64,000 bases of DNA from Methylomagnum ishizawai. GTDB taxonomy: Bacteria > Pseudomonadota > Gammaproteobacteria > Methylococcales > Methylococcaceae. Shown piece by piece: positions 18,084 through 28,489 of the stretch. Position 1 is the stretch's first letter. Each line of letters begins with the position of its first letter. The stretch lies in assembly GCF_900155475.1 (NCBI RefSeq), contig NZ_FXAM01000001.1:1785501-1849500 (forward strand), written 5' to 3'. Made by a program: the position numbers and the translations under genes. The notes beneath the pieces were generated by a model. It made no database searches. It was given only the letters and a program-made list of their open reading frames with translations, and had not been told where the DNA came from.

Positions 18084-21000
18084 CTACACGGCACTCAGCG
18101 CCGCGTTGACCAAGACATGGACTGCGCCGTTATCGAAGCTGTGGTAATCCACGCCCACCAGGGTCACGTCGGCCCCTTGGGTCCAGCCGCCGTCCGAGAA
18201 GCGGTAATGATCCCCAGCGTCGCCGTCCACCCTGAGGGTGTTGCTGGTGTCGGACAGGTCGGCCACGTCGCGCCGGCTCATGGACAAGGTGTTATCGCCC
18301 GTTCCTGTGAGGCTGATCCGCTCGATGCCCTCCAGGCGTCCGCGCTCATGGGCGAGATTGAGCGACAGCCCGCTCCCGTCGAGGGCTAGGGTATCGATCC
18401 CCGCGCCGCCATTGGCGCGGAGGAAACCGAGGTCGGCCACGCGCAGGGTGTCGTTGCCCGCCCCGCCCGAGAAGGCGTCCGCGCCGCCCTTGCCGATCAT
18501 CAGATCGTTGCCCAGGCCGCCGACGAAACGGTCCGCCCCGGTGGTGCCGATCAGGATGTCGTCGCCGGTGCCGCCTTGCTGGACCGCCCCGCCGGTGAAA
18601 TTCCGCCCGAACAGCACATAGCCGGAACCGGCGTTGTCCTTGCCGCCCGGATCGGCCCCCGGTGCCCCGATGGCCATATCGTCGTAGCCATCGCCGTTGA
18701 TATCGCCCGCCGCGCTCACCGAGACGCCGAAATAGGGCGAGACCCCCACGCCGTCCAGGCGGAAGCCCTGGCTGCCGTCGAGGTGGGCGACATCGATATG
18801 GGCCGGGAAGCCGCCCGCGTGGCCGAACAGCACATAGGCGGAACCTTGGTAGGAAGAAGAATAGGGCTGGTCGAACGCCGCCGTGCCGAACGCGCCGACG
18901 ATGATGTCGTCGTAGCCATCGCCGTTGACATCGCCCGCCCCGGCCACGGCGATCCCCAGCCGGTCCATCCATTCCGCGCCGTCGATGCGGAAGCCTTGGG
19001 TGCCATCGACCGGGTCGAGGTTCTGGGTGGGCGCGTAGCCTCCGGTCTTGCCGAACAGGACGTAGGCCGAACCCGCGCCCAGTCTTTGGTCGGGATCGGC
19101 CCAACTGGCTCCGATGCCGAGATCGGCGCGGCCATCGCCGTTGATATCGCCGATGCCGCTCACCGAGGTGCCCGCGTTCTGGCCGGCGCTGCCGTCCAGC
19201 CGGAAACCGTCGGTGCCGTTCAACTGGCCCAGCGCCATATCGGCGGGGAAGCGTCCGGCCTTGCCGAACACCACGTAGCTGGAGCCGGAATCATGGCCAT
19301 TGGCCTGGTTCCACATCGCCCCGACGATCAGATCGCCGTAGCCGTCGCCGTTGATATCGCCCGCCCCGGCCACGGAGACGCCGGTTTGGGTGGAATCCGC
19401 GCCGCCTTGCATCTGGAAGCCGTCCTTGCCGTTGAGCAGGTCCAGGTCCGAATGCGCCGCGAACCCCCCGGCCTTGCCGAACACCACCGAAGCGACCCCC
19501 GCGCCGGGCGCACCGATGATGATATCGGCATAGCCATCGCCGTTGACATCCCCCGCCGCGCCGACCGAACCGCCCGTGAACGTCCACGAGCCCTTCCCGT
19601 CGAAACGGACGCCGTTGTCGCCGTCGAGCGTGGCGAGGTCGAACACCGCCGGGTAGCCCTGGGCCTTGCCGAACACCAGATAGGCCGCTCCCGCCGCGTA
19701 GTCGTTGGCCGGGGTGGCGTGGGCGGCCCCGATCAGGAAATCGGCGTAGCCATCGCCGTTCACATCCCCGGCCCCGCCGACCGCGCCGCCGGTATAGGCG
19801 GACGGGTCCACGCCATCCAGGCGGAAGCCGTCCTCCGGCGCGAGTTGGGCGAGGTCGGTCGCGGCGGGGAAACCGCCCGCCGTGCCATAGAGTACATAGG
19901 CCGAGCCCACCGTGCTGAATTCGCCTTGGGGATCTGTTTCCGAAGCGCCGACGATGAAGTCGTCGTAACCGTCCCGGTTGATATCACCGGCCCCGCCGAC
20001 CCAGCCCAGCCCATCGCCGGGGGCCGCGCCGTCGATTCGGAAGCCTTGGCTGCCGTCGAGCGCGGCGAGCGGCAGCGTGGCGTTGAGGTGGACCTGGGCG
20101 ATGGCGCTATCCAGCCACAGGGCCGTGCCGTCTTGGGTATAGGTATGGTAGGTCCGGCCCTGGAATTGGGCGTCGCCGCCCTGGCTCCAGCCCAGGTCGG
20201 TATAGACTTGGTAGTCCGCGCCGGCCTGTACGATCAAGGTGTCGGTGCTGCTGGAAAGGTTCCGCACCGCGTCGGCGGTCAGCAGCAAAGCCCCGGAATT
20301 CCCGGCCTTGAGGATTTCGATGTCGTGGAGGCGCGGGCCGACCTGGGCCAAATCCAGCCGCGCCCCTGCGGGCAGGGCCAAGGTGTCGGTGCCGGTGCCG
20401 CCGTCGATGGCGGCGAAATCGAGGCTCGCCACCCGCAGTACGTCGTTGCCGCCCGCGCCGTAGAGGGCGTCGGCCCCGTAAACGCCGCCATCGAGGACGT
20501 TTTTGCCGTCGTCGCCGACCAGGGTGTCGGCGAACCTTGTGCCGATCAGGTTCTCGATATGCAGCAGGGTGTCGTGGCCGGAACCCCCGCTGACCTGCCC
20601 CGTCGCCAGATTGGCCGCCACCCCCACGGCGCCATAGGTGCCGGTGTGGAAGTTCACGGTATCGATGCCCTGGCCGCCATCGATGATATTGTCGCCGGGG
20701 CTGGCGTGGATCAGGTTGTTGAGGCTGTTGCCGGTGCCATCGCTGTCGCCCGGTGCCAATAGGCGTAGGCGCTCGACCCGGTCGGGCAGGCTGTAGGCGG
20801 CGAGATAGGAAGACACGCTGTCGATCTGGCCAGGATCGGCGTCGTGTTCGATCACGATATCGCCGGGATTGTCCACCACGTACACATCGTCGCCGCCGCC
20901 TCCGGTCATGAGGTCCGCGCCGCCCAGGCCGTTCAGGTAGTCCCGGCCCCCGCCGCCGATCAACAGGTTGGGGAGGTTGTCGTTGGCGGTGCCGGGCGTG

Positions 21001-21245
21001 TCATCGCCGACCAGGAGCTTGCCGCCGTCGGGGAAGCTGAAATGGGCGCTGGAAAGCTGCCCCAGGGTTAGGTTGGCGAGGCGGATGGTCATGCCTTGGA
21101 GGGACAGCAGCAAATCCGCGCCGTCCTGGCGCAAGCCGAGGTTGGCGGCATGGTCGCCGGGCTTGTCGAACACCAGGATATCGGTCGCCGGGTCGAAGTC
21201 GAGGGTCTGTTTGTAATGGAGCTGGCTGAAGGTGTAGGTGGTCAT
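18084..21245 (-). CDS. Large RTX/FG-GAP secreted calcium-binding protein
   Basis: The product has 1053 residues from ATG 21245 (TTYTFSQLHYKQTLDF), aligned with the N-termini of its two neighbours. It has the same architecture as the 1036-residue protein: shared N-module with LLVGDDTPGTAND, RTX repeats with DYLNGLGGADLMTGGGGDD and VYVVDNPGDIVIE, a further RTX section, seven FG-GAP blades with loops such as GDVNGDGYADFLIGA and GDINGDGYDDMAIGAPG, and the shared end YRFSDGGWTQGADVTLVG. Its blades are more diverged from each other than those of the neighbour, so it may be the older copy. Expected to bind calcium outside the cell; function (adhesin, matrix protein or enzyme carrier) is not evident. 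Confidence 0.88.
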   Translation of the reverse strand: MTTYTFSQLHYKQTLDFDPATDILVFDKPGDHAANLGLRQDGADLLLSLQGMTIRLANLTLGQLSSAHFSFPDGGKLLVGDDTPGTANDNLPNLLIGGGGRDYLNGLGGADLMTGGGGDDVYVVDNPGDIVIEHDADPGQIDSVSSYLAAYSLPDRVERLRLLAPGDSDGTGNSLNNLIHASPGDNIIDGGQGIDTVNFHTGTYGAVGVAANLATGQVSGGSGHDTLLHIENLIGTRFADTLVGDDGKNVLDGGVYGADALYGAGGNDVLRVASLDFAAIDGGTGTDTLALPAGARLDLAQVGPRLHDIEILKAGNSGALLLTADAVRNLSSSTDTLIVQAGADYQVYTDLGWSQGGDAQFQGRTYHTYTQDGTALWLDSAIAQVHLNATLPLAALDGSQGFRIDGAAPGDGLGWVGGAGDINRDGYDDFIVGASETDPQGEFSTVGSAYVLYGTAGGFPAATDLAQLAPEDGFRLDGVDPSAYTGGAVGGAGDVNGDGYADFLIGAAHATPANDYAAGAAYLVFGKAQGYPAVFDLATLDGDNGVRFDGKGSWTFTGGSVGAAGDVNGDGYADIIIGAPGAGVASVVFGKAGGFAAHSDLDLLNGKDGFQMQGGADSTQTGVSVAGAGDINGDGYGDLIVGAMWNQANGHDSGSSYVVFGKAGRFPADMALGQLNGTDGFRLDGSAGQNAGTSVSGIGDINGDGRADLGIGASWADPDQRLGAGSAYVLFGKTGGYAPTQNLDPVDGTQGFRIDGAEWMDRLGIAVAGAGDVNGDGYDDIIVGAFGTAAFDQPYSSSYQGSAYVLFGHAGGFPAHIDVAHLDGSQGFRLDGVGVSPYFGVSVSAAGDINGDGYDDMAIGAPGADPGGKDNAGSGYVLFGRNFTGGAVQQGGTGDDILIGTTGADRFVGGLGNDLMIGKGGADAFSGGAGNDTLRVADLGFLRANGGAGIDTLALDGSGLSLNLAHERGRLEGIERISLTGTGDNTLSMSRRDVADLSDTSNTLRVDGDAGDHYRFSDGGWTQGADVTLVGVDYHSFDNGAVHVLVNAALSAV

Positions 21246-21367
21246 GGGATTGGCCTGGGCGGGTGGGTGGATCGGATGAGGCCGTTTGGCTTGGCCTATG
21301 TTGGCCCGCGCCAGGGTGTCCGCAAAATGAGGCAGACAGATTCCGCCCCGTGGCCCGGTGCCAAACA

Positions 21368-21402
21368 CAAGGGGCGGGCATGGAAACCATGCCCGCCCCT
21401 TG
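21368..21402. terminator. Perfect 16-bp hairpin after the glycosyltransferase gene
   Basis: Arms 21368-21383 and 21387-21402 pair perfectly (CAAGGGGCGGGCATGG) around a 3-base loop. It lies 43 bp past the stop of the minus-strand glycosyltransferase gene. The T-run is weak (TGTTTGG), so it may equally be a REP-type palindrome. Confidence 0.55.
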
Positions 21403-21444
21403 CCTATCGCCGGGGACTCGCGCCCTGGAATGGAGGCCCGAAGC

Positions 21445-22209
21445 CTATTCCGGACCCGGTTTATTCTCGTGGGTATGGAGTACCCACTGCTCGACCTGGG
21501 CTACCGCCCATTGGTTGGCGGGGCGGGCATTCAGGCGGGAAGCCAGGTTTTTCTTGGTATGGGTCCAGATGCACGATTCCCCGACCCGCCGGATGCCATC
21601 GGTCCCTTCGGGCCATAACGGGACCAACCATTTGGCGGTATGGCTGAGCAGGACAAAAGGCCATCGGTTTTTCTGGCCCAGCACCGCCAGTTGCGAATCG
21701 GCCCCGGCGGAGAAGGGGAAATGCTCCGCTTTCACTTTGCAGTACCGGGCGTCCCACGCCGCGATCCCGGAACCGACGGCGTGGACATAGGTGTCTTTCT
21801 TCAGCGTTCTTTGATAGGAAATGATTTTGCTGACATCGGTGAAATCCGGGGTATCCGTGAACAAATGCCCATGGAATCCACAGATGGTGGGGCCGGGGTA
21901 TTTGCGCAAGCCGGCCACCAGGGTTTTGGCATAATCTTCTGGATAGGCGATATCGTCGTCTATGCTGAGGATAATCCCTTCCTCGATAGATTCGATCATG
22001 GCGAATTTCGCCTTTGGATATCCCCGTTGACTGAATTTCAAGGTGATTTTATCGTGGCCGGGTCCGCGCAAGAAATCGGGGGGTTCGCGGTGGCCGTCCA
22101 GGCAAAGGTAGAGGTGGTCCACCTGGGGCAGGATCGATGCCACGACTTGCGATAGCATGTCTTCCCGTCCAGGAATGCTGGATAGCGCGGCGTAAATGGG
22201 TGGGTTCAT
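21445..22209 (-). CDS. Glycosyltransferase-like protein (GT-A fold)
   Basis: The protein has 254 residues and no signal peptide. The start (NPPIYAALSSIPGREDML) and the DYYLYLCLDGHREPP-like stretch (VDHLYLCLDGHREPP) resemble nucleotide-sugar-dependent glycosyltransferases of the GT2/GT-A kind. GIILSIDDDIAYPEDYA near residue 80 provides the DxD metal site, and a SGIAAWDARY block near 150 is followed by GADSQLAVLGQ, a likely acceptor or catalytic region. Its acceptor cannot be named. It stands alone between the RTX genes and acnB; a role in surface polysaccharide or protein glycosylation is inferred only from family. Confidence 0.7.
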   Translation of the reverse strand: MNPPIYAALSSIPGREDMLSQVVASILPQVDHLYLCLDGHREPPDFLRGPGHDKITLKFSQRGYPKAKFAMIESIEEGIILSIDDDIAYPEDYAKTLVAGLRKYPGPTICGFHGHLFTDTPDFTDVSKIISYQRTLKKDTYVHAVGSGIAAWDARYCKVKAEHFPFSAGADSQLAVLGQKNRWPFVLLSHTAKWLVPLWPEGTDGIRRVGESCIWTHTKKNLASRLNARPANQWAVAQVEQWVLHTHENKPGPE

Positions 22210-22301
22210 ATCGAGTCGGTATCTTGGGTTGGGCTATTCTGGGTGAAAGGATGGCATCGGATTCGAAATCCCGCCGGTCCCGCTCCGGGCCTAGGGTACA
22301 A

Positions 22302-22336
22302 CAAAAAAAGCGGGCGTGAAATTCACGCCCGCTTTT
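22302..22336 (-). terminator. Strong rho-independent terminator of acnB
   Basis: The stem GCGGGCGTGAA (22310-22320) pairs with TTCACGCCCGC (22322-22332) and is extended by A/T pairs. On the minus strand the hairpin ends in seven T. It lies 21 bp downstream of the acnB stop. Confidence 0.85.
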
Positions 22337-22356
22337 GTGCGCTTGGGCTGGGTGGA

Positions 22357-24927
22357 TTAGCCCGCCACGGCGACTTTTTCCGCTTTCCGCTGATAATCCG
22401 CCAACTGATCGAAATTCATATAGCGGTAGGTATCTTCCGCCTGGGTTTCCAGACTGTGCATATAGCCCATATATTCCTCGACGGTGGGAATCCGCCCCAG
22501 CACCGAACATACCGAGGACAATTCCGCCGAGGCCAAGAAGACATTGGCCCCGGCGCCCATGCGGTTCGGGAAGTTGCGGGTCGAGGTCGAAACCACCGTC
22601 GCGCCGTCCGCGACCCGCGCCTGGTTGCCCATGCACAGCGAACAGCCCGGCACCTCGGTCCGGGCACCGACCTTGCCGTAAGTAGCGTAATAGCCCTCGC
22701 CGGTCAGTTCGGTCTGGTCCATCCGGGTCGGCGGCACAATCCACAAGCGGCCCGGCACCTGCTTCCCGAACTGGTCGAGAATCTTGCCGGCGGCGCGGAA
22801 ATGGCCGATGTTGGTCATGCACGACCCCAAAAACACCTCGTCCACATGCGTCCCGGCCACCGCCGACAAGGGCTTGGCGTCGTCCGGGTCGTTGGGGCAG
22901 CACAGCAGCGGCTCTTTGATCTCGTCCAGGTCGATCTCGATGACGGCGGCATATTCGGCGTCGGCGTCGGGTTCCAGCAAAACCGGGTTCGCCAGCCAGT
23001 CCTCCATGGCCTGGATACGGCGGGTGATCGTGCGCACGTCGCCATAGCCCTGGGCGATCATCCATTTCAGTAGCACGATGTTGGAACGCAGGTATTCGGC
23101 GATGGGTTCGGGATTCAGCCGCACCGTGCAGGCGGCGGCGGAACGCTCGGCGGAAGCGTCGGCCAGTTCGAACGCCTGCTCGATCTTGAGATCGGGCAAG
23201 CCCTCGATTTCCAGGATGCGGCCATTGAACACGTTCTGTTTGCCCTTCTTTTCCAGGGTCAGCAGGCCGCGCTGCAAAGCCGCATAGGGAATGGCGTGGA
23301 CCAAATCGCGCAGGGTGATACCGGGCTGCATGGTGCCCTTGAAGCGCACCAGCACCGATTCCGGCATGTCCAGCGGCATGACGCCGGTGGCGGCGGCGAA
23401 CGCCACCAAGCCCGATCCCGCCGGGAACGAAATCCCAATCGGGAAGCGGGTGTGGGAATCGCCGCCGGTACCGACGGTATCGGGCAGCAGCATCCGGTTC
23501 AGCCAGGAATGGATGATGCCGTCCCCCGGACGCAGCGACACGCCGCCGCGGTTCATGATGAAGTCCGGCAGGCTGTGGTGGACCTGCACGTCGACCGGCT
23601 TGGGATAGGCGGCGGTATGGCAGAACGACTGCATCACCAGATCGGCGGAGAAGCCGAGGCAGGCCAAGTCCTTCAATTCGTCGCGGGTCATGGGTCCAGT
23701 GGTGTCCTGGGAACCCACGGTGGTCATGTGCGGTTCGCAATAGGTACCGGGCCGGATGCCCGCCACGCCGCACGCCTTGCCCACGATCTTCTGCGCCAGG
23801 GTGTAGCCCTTGCCGCTGTCGGCCTGGGGCACGGGACGGCGGAATACGGTCGAAACCGGGAGGCCCAACGCCTTGCGGGCGCGGTCGGTGAGGCCACGGC
23901 CCACGATCAAGGGGATGCGTCCGCCCGCCTGGGCCTCGTCGAGGATGATGTCGTTCTTGAGCGCGAATTCGCAGACCACCGCGCCGCCGTCGTGGCGCTT
24001 GACGACCCCGGCATAAGGGTAGATGTCGATGACATCGCCGGTGTTGAGTTGGGTGACATCGCACTCGATGGGCAAGGCGCCCGAGTCTTCCATGGTGTTG
24101 AAGAAGATCGGGGCGATTTTGCCGCCGATGCAGACGCCGCCGTCGCGCTTATTGGGGACGTGGGGAATATCGTTGCCGATGTACCACAGCACCGAGTTGG
24201 TGGCGGATTTGCGGGAAGAGCCGGTGCCCACCACGTCGCCGACGAAGGCGACCGGGAAACCCTTGGCCTTGAGTTCGGCGATTTGGGTTTCGGCGTGGGT
24301 CACGCCGTCGCGGGGCACTTTGAGCATGGCCTTGGCGTGCAGCGGAATATCCGGGCGGGACCAAGCATCCTGGGCGGGCGAGAGGTCGTCGGTGTTGATT
24401 TCGCCCGGTACCTTGAACACGGTGACGGTCACGCAATCCGCCACAGGAGCGCGGCTGGTGAACCATTCGGCATCGGCCCAGGATTGCAGCACGGCCTGGG
24501 CGTGGGCGTTGCCCTGGGTTGCCTTTTCCTGCACATCGTGGAAGGCGTCGAATACCAGCAGGGTATGGGATAAGCCTTTGGCGGCGATGGGACCGAGTTC
24601 CGGGCTGTCGAGCAATTCGATCAAGGGCGCGACGTTGTAGCCGCCGAGCATGGTGCCCAGGAGTTCGGTGGCGCGGGCCGGGGCAAGGATCGGCGACACC
24701 GATTCGCCTTTGGCAATCGCGGCCAGGAAACCGGCCTTGACATAGGCGGCTTCGTCCACGCCCGCCGGGACGCGGTTGGCGAGCAAGTCCAGCAAGAACG
24801 CCGCCTCGCCCGCCGGGGGATTCTTGATGAGTTCCACCAGCCCGGCGGTCCATTCGGGACTCAAGGGTTTGGGAACCAGTCCTTGCTCCGCCCGTTCGGC
24901 GGCGTGTGTGCGGTAGTCTTGCAGCAT
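22357..24927 (-). CDS. acnB: Bifunctional aconitate hydratase 2 / 2-methylisocitrate dehydratase
   Basis: AcnB interconverts citrate and isocitrate in the TCA cycle with a 4Fe-4S cluster and can also act in the methylcitrate cycle. The protein has 856 residues, close to the usual 860-870, starting [20 protein letters not shown] as in AcnB. An N-terminal HEAT-like domain is followed by the swivel domain ([19 protein letters not shown]) and the catalytic domains with [20 protein letters not shown]. Cluster cysteines sit in [15 protein letters not shown] and [18 protein letters not shown] chose ATG 24927, since the frame further upstream is unlike AcnB. The gene is divergent from the deacetylase gene and ends in a strong terminator. 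Confidence 0.97.
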   Translation of the reverse strand: MLQDYRTHAAERAEQGLVPKPLSPEWTAGLVELIKNPPAGEAAFLLDLLANRVPAGVDEAAYVKAGFLAAIAKGESVSPILAPARATELLGTMLGGYNVAPLIELLDSPELGPIAAKGLSHTLLVFDAFHDVQEKATQGNAHAQAVLQSWADAEWFTSRAPVADCVTVTVFKVPGEINTDDLSPAQDAWSRPDIPLHAKAMLKVPRDGVTHAETQIAELKAKGFPVAFVGDVVGTGSSRKSATNSVLWYIGNDIPHVPNKRDGGVCIGGKIAPIFFNTMEDSGALPIECDVTQLNTGDVIDIYPYAGVVKRHDGGAVVCEFALKNDIILDEAQAGGRIPLIVGRGLTDRARKALGLPVSTVFRRPVPQADSGKGYTLAQKIVGKACGVAGIRPGTYCEPHMTTVGSQDTTGPMTRDELKDLACLGFSADLVMQSFCHTAAYPKPVDVQVHHSLPDFIMNRGGVSLRPGDGIIHSWLNRMLLPDTVGTGGDSHTRFPIGISFPAGSGLVAFAAATGVMPLDMPESVLVRFKGTMQPGITLRDLVHAIPYAALQRGLLTLEKKGKQNVFNGRILEIEGLPDLKIEQAFELADASAERSAAACTVRLNPEPIAEYLRSNIVLLKWMIAQGYGDVRTITRRIQAMEDWLANPVLLEPDADAEYAAVIEIDLDEIKEPLLCCPNDPDDAKPLSAVAGTHVDEVFLGSCMTNIGHFRAAGKILDQFGKQVPGRLWIVPPTRMDQTELTGEGYYATYGKVGARTEVPGCSLCMGNQARVADGATVVSTSTRNFPNRMGAGANVFLASAELSSVCSVLGRIPTVEEYMGYMHSLETQAEDTYRYMNFDQLADYQRKAEKVAVAG

Positions 24928-25037
24928 GTAAAGCCCTATGAGTGGTGATGGGGTCCGAGTTGGGCCGCGGTCCGGCCCAACCCTGCGCCCGGTTATTATA
25001 TGATTCCACAACCCCCCCGCCATGCCGGAACCATGCC

Positions 25038-25964
25038 ATGAACACCCTACTTTATACCCACCCCATCTTCCTGCACCACGAAACCGGCCTGGGCCATCCC
25101 GAGAGCGCCGCCCGCCTGGAATCGATTGCCAAGGCGCTGGAAAAGCCCGAATTCGCCGCGCTGGACCGGCGGCTAGCGCCCAAGGCCGACCTCGACACCC
25201 TGCGGCTGATCCACAGCGAAAAGCACGTCAAGCGGGTGTTCGATAGGGTGCCCAAGATCGGCTTCGGCTACCTCGACGCCGACACCATCCTGTCGCCGGA
25301 ATCGGGCGACGCGGCCTTGCACGCTGTCGGTGCGGCCTGCGCCGCCGTGGACGCGGTGTTCGCCAAAGAAGCGCGGAATGGTTTCTGCGCCCTCCGTCCG
25401 CCAGGGCACCATGCCACGCCCGAACAGGCCATGGGCTTTTGCCTATTCAACAATATCGCCATCGCCGCCGAACACGCCCGCAAACGCCACGGCATCAAGA
25501 AGGTCGCGATCCTGGATTTCGATGTCCACCACGGCAACGGCACCCAGGACGCCTTCGCCAAGAACCCGGAGGTGCTGTACGCCTCCACCCATCAAGCGCC
25601 TTGGTATCCCGGCACCGGCACCGTCCAGGAAACCGGGGTGGGCAATATCATGAACGCGCCCTTGAAGGCGGGCAGCGGCTCCCAGGAATTCCGCGCCGCG
25701 CTCACGGATAGGATTCTGCCCTTCATCGACAAGTTCGCGCCGGAACTGGTGTTGATTTCGGCGGGTTTCGACGCTCACCGCGACGACCCCCTGGGGGAAT
25801 TGAAACTCGGCGAGGACGATTACGCCTGGGCCACGGGCGAATTGATGAAACTCGCCGACCAGCATTGTGCGGGCAGGGTGGTGTCGTTGTTGGAAGGAGG
25901 GTATCACCTGGACGCGCTGGGCCGCAGCGTGGCGGCGCATGTACGGACGCTGCTGTCCACATGA
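25038..25964 (+). CDS. Histone deacetylase family protein (arginase/deacetylase fold)
   Basis: The product has 308 residues, cytosolic. It shows the zinc-deacetylase signatures in order: [14 protein letters not shown] near residue 15, [20 protein letters not shown] near 118 (tandem His), [16 protein letters not shown] near 155 (zinc ligands Asp and His), [15 protein letters not shown] near 235 (second zinc Asp) and [11 protein letters not shown] near 285. Bacterial members remove acetyl groups from small amines, from acetoin-type substrates or from proteins; acetylpolyamine amidohydrolase activity is possible but not shown. The ATG at 25038 fits the family start. It is followed by a convergent moeB-like gene. 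Confidence 0.9.
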   Translation: MNTLLYTHPIFLHHETGLGHPESAARLESIAKALEKPEFAALDRRLAPKADLDTLRLIHSEKHVKRVFDRVPKIGFGYLDADTILSPESGDAALHAVGAACAAVDAVFAKEARNGFCALRPPGHHATPEQAMGFCLFNNIAIAAEHARKRHGIKKVAILDFDVHHGNGTQDAFAKNPEVLYASTHQAPWYPGTGTVQETGVGNIMNAPLKAGSGSQEFRAALTDRILPFIDKFAPELVLISAGFDAHRDDPLGELKLGEDDYAWATGELMKLADQHCAGRVVSLLEGGYHLDALGRSVAAHVRTLLST

Positions 25965-25986
25965 GCCGAGGGTTTGGGCAAGCTGG

Positions 25987-26015
25987 GTAGGGCGGGCACG
26001 TATTCCATGCCCGCT
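25987..26015. terminator. Hairpin between convergent genes
   Basis: An imperfect stem GGCGGGCA / TGCCCGCT lies in the 65-bp gap between the convergent deacetylase and MoeB-like genes and resembles the hairpin at 21368. No clear T-run follows on either strand. Confidence 0.35.
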
Positions 26016-26029
26016 CCGACTGCAAACTC

Positions 26030-26779
26030 CTATTCCCCCACCCCACAAGTCGGACAATGCGGATTCCTCCGCAATTTCATCTGCCGCCATTCCAGGTTCA
26101 GGGCATCGAACAGCAGTAATCGCCCGGATGCCGTCTCGCCGATCCCCAGCAATAATTTCATCGCCTCCAGCGCTTGCATCCCGCCGACGATACCGGGTAG
26201 GGGCGCGATGACGCCGTTGCGGGCGCAGCTTTCCGGCAGTTCTCCTTGTGTCGGATACAGGCAGTTGTAGCACGGGCTGTCGGGCTGGCCGGGGGTGAAC
26301 ACGGCCAGTTGGCCCTCGAAGCGGATCACCGCGCCGGACACCAGAGGCTTCCGGGCCTTGACGCAGGCGGCGTTGACCGCGAACCGGGTGGCGAAATTGT
26401 CCGAGCAATCCAGCACCACATCCACGGCGGCCACAGCGGCGTCCAGGTCCGCGCCTTCCAGGCGGCGGTCCAGGGTGTGGAGCGTGATATCGGGATTGAG
26501 CCGGGCCAGGGTCTTGCGGGCCGATTCGACCTTGGCTTCGCCCAGGTTGTCGGTGCCGTGGATGATCTGGCGTTGCAGGTTGGAAAGATCGACCCGGTCG
26601 TAGTCGTTCAGCACCAGTTCGCCGATGCCGGCGGCGGCGAGGTACATGGCGGCGGGCGAACCCAGCCCGCCCAGCCCGATCACCAGGACGCGGGCGTGCA
26701 ATAGCTTGTCCTGGCCCCCGGCGTCGATCTGGGGCAACAGGATGTGGCGGCTATATCTCAGGAGTTGGTGGTCGTCCAT
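26030..26779 (-). CDS. moeB: MoeB/ThiF/HesA family adenylyltransferase (E1-like)
   Basis: The product has 249 residues. E1-like enzymes activate the C-terminal Gly-Gly of small sulfur carriers (MoaD, ThiS) by adenylation. The nucleotide loop is VLVIGLGGLGSPAAMYLAAA near residue 31, followed by NDYDRVDLSNLQRQIIH and a DVVLDCSDNFATRFAVN block. SCARNGVIAPLPGIVGGMQA is the crossover region typical of MoeB. Zinc ligands are two CxxC pairs, CYNCLY and CPTCGVGE at the end. Length and motif order match E. coli MoeB/ThiF; which carrier it serves cannot be fixed, since no moa or thi genes are adjacent. It is divergent from nnrDE. Confidence 0.88.
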   Translation of the reverse strand: MDDHQLLRYSRHILLPQIDAGGQDKLLHARVLVIGLGGLGSPAAMYLAAAGIGELVLNDYDRVDLSNLQRQIIHGTDNLGEAKVESARKTLARLNPDITLHTLDRRLEGADLDAAVAAVDVVLDCSDNFATRFAVNAACVKARKPLVSGAVIRFEGQLAVFTPGQPDSPCYNCLYPTQGELPESCARNGVIAPLPGIVGGMQALEAMKLLLGIGETASGRLLLFDALNLEWRQMKLRRNPHCPTCGVGE

Positions 26780-27001
26780 GGAGCTTGGTTCGGTCGGTGG
26801 TTGGGACGGGGATTATCGGTCGGCGCGGGCCGGGGCGGGAATAGGGCCATCGCTTGCCGTTCCCTGGACGCTGGATTTCGGCATCCGCGCCGATAATGAC
26901 GGGCTTTCCAGCCCCTGGGAATGGTCGCTCTTGTTGCGGCACTCGCCACTGTTTCCCGTTTTACGCCACAATAACCGGAATCACCCGCCCGAGGTATGCC
27001 C

Positions 27002-28489
27002 ATGATCCAAACCCAGCCCCGAACCCTGCCCAAAGAATTGCACCGCGCCCAGGAAGTGCGGGCCATGGACCGCTACGCTATCGACATCCTGGGCATTCCG
27101 GGGCTGGAACTGATGCGTCGGGCCGGTGCCGCTGCCTTCGCGGCGCTGTGCGAGCGCTGGCCCACAGCGCGGACCCTCTCGGCCATCTGCGGGGCTGGCA
27201 ACAACGGCGGCGATGCCTATGTGGTGGCGCGGCTGGCCCATGAGGCGGGCTGGGATGTCCGGGTCTATCCGGTCGCGCCTCTGGCGGGGTTGAAGGGCGA
27301 TGCGCTGGCGGCTTATCAGGAATACCGGACGGCGGGCGGCGCGGTGCTGGATTTCATCCCGGCGGATTTCGAGGGCGCGGAAATCCTGGTGGACGGCCTG
27401 TTCGGCACCGGGCTGGACCGCGAGGTCGAGGGCTTGTTCGCCGAGGTCATCCGCGCCGTCAACCGCTTCCGGGGCAAGGTGCTGGCCTTGGATATTCCTT
27501 CCGGCCTGTGCGCCGATACCGGGGCGGCGCTGGGCGTAGCGGTGCGGGCCGCTGTCACGGTCAGCTTCATCGGCCTGAAACAGGGTTTGTGTACCGGCGA
27601 GGGACTGGAATACGCGGGCGAACTGGTGTTCGCCGATTTGGAGACCCCGCCCATGGTGAAACACGCGGTCAAGCCTTCGGCCCTGTTGCTGCCGCCCTTG
27701 GCGCAGGGGTTGCCGCCGCGTCCGCGCTATGCCCACAAGGGCCATTTCGGCCATGTGCTGGTGCTGGGCGGCGAACAGGGCTATAGCGGCGCGGCGCGGC
27801 TGGCGGCGGAAGCGGCGGCGCGGGTCGGGGCTGGGCTGGTGAGCCTTGGCACCCGCCCGCAACACGCGGCTTTCCTGAATCTGGACCGGCCCGAACTCAT
27901 GTGCCACGGCGTCACCCGGCGCGACGAGGCGCAAGACCTGCTGGGCCGGGCCACGGTGGCGGCGGTGGGACCGGGACTGGGGCGTTCGGACTGGGCGGCG
28001 CTGTTGCTGGATGCCGCCATCGACAGCGGCCTGCCCTTGGTGGTCGATGCCGACGCCCTCAACCTCCTGGCCGCGCAGCCGCGCCGCTGCGAGCGCTGGG
28101 TCTTGACCCCGCATCCGGGCGAGGCCGGGCGCTTGCTCGGGACCGGCACGGCGGCGGTGCAGCGCGACCGCTATGCCGCCGCCCGCGCCTTGCAGGACCG
28201 CTATGGCGGCGTGGTGGTGCTGAAGGGCTCGGGCACGCTCATCGTCGGCGCGGACGAATTGCCCAGGGTGTGCATCGCGGGCAATCCCGGCATGGCTAGC
28301 GGCGGCATGGGCGATGTGCTGACCGGGGTGGTCGCGGGGCTGTTGGCCCAGGGTTTGGAGCCGCTGGAAGCCGCCACCCTGGGCGTGCGCCTCCATGCCG
28401 CCGCCGGTGACGAAGCCGCCCGCGATGGCGAGCGTGGCCTGTTGGCGGGCGATTTGATGGCTCCCTTGCGCCGCTGGGTGAACCGATGA
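27002..28489 (+). CDS. nnr: Bifunctional NAD(P)H-hydrate epimerase / ADP-dependent NAD(P)H-hydrate dehydratase
   Basis: This repair enzyme converts damaged hydrated NAD(P)H back to NAD(P)H. The first half (residues 1-210) is the YjeF-N epimerase: AMDRYAIDILGIPGLELMRR, then ICGAGNNGGDAYVVARLA and VDGLFGTGLDR. The second half is the ribokinase-like dehydratase with KGHFGHVLVLGGEQGYSGAA, VVDADALNLL, LTPHPGEAGRLLG and GNPGMASGGMGDVLTGVVAG. The start at 27002 is favoured over the ATG at 26996 because GAGG lies 7 bases before it and too close to the other. The stop overlaps the tsaE start (ATGA), giving the conserved nnrD-tsaE-amiC order. Confidence 0.95.
   Translation: MIQTQPRTLPKELHRAQEVRAMDRYAIDILGIPGLELMRRAGAAAFAALCERWPTARTLSAICGAGNNGGDAYVVARLAHEAGWDVRVYPVAPLAGLKGDALAAYQEYRTAGGAVLDFIPADFEGAEILVDGLFGTGLDREVEGLFAEVIRAVNRFRGKVLALDIPSGLCADTGAALGVAVRAAVTVSFIGLKQGLCTGEGLEYAGELVFADLETPPMVKHAVKPSALLLPPLAQGLPPRPRYAHKGHFGHVLVLGGEQGYSGAARLAAEAAARVGAGLVSLGTRPQHAAFLNLDRPELMCHGVTRRDEAQDLLGRATVAAVGPGLGRSDWAALLLDAAIDSGLPLVVDADALNLLAAQPRRCERWVLTPHPGEAGRLLGTGTAAVQRDRYAAARALQDRYGGVVVLKGSGTLIVGADELPRVCIAGNPGMASGGMGDVLTGVVAGLLAQGLEPLEAATLGVRLHAAAGDEAARDGERGLLAGDLMAPLRRWVNR

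Noticed and set aside
18576-20762. 728-codon plus-strand open frame opposite an RTX gene
   Set aside because: It is a repeat-driven shadow of the FG-GAP and RTX coding sequence.
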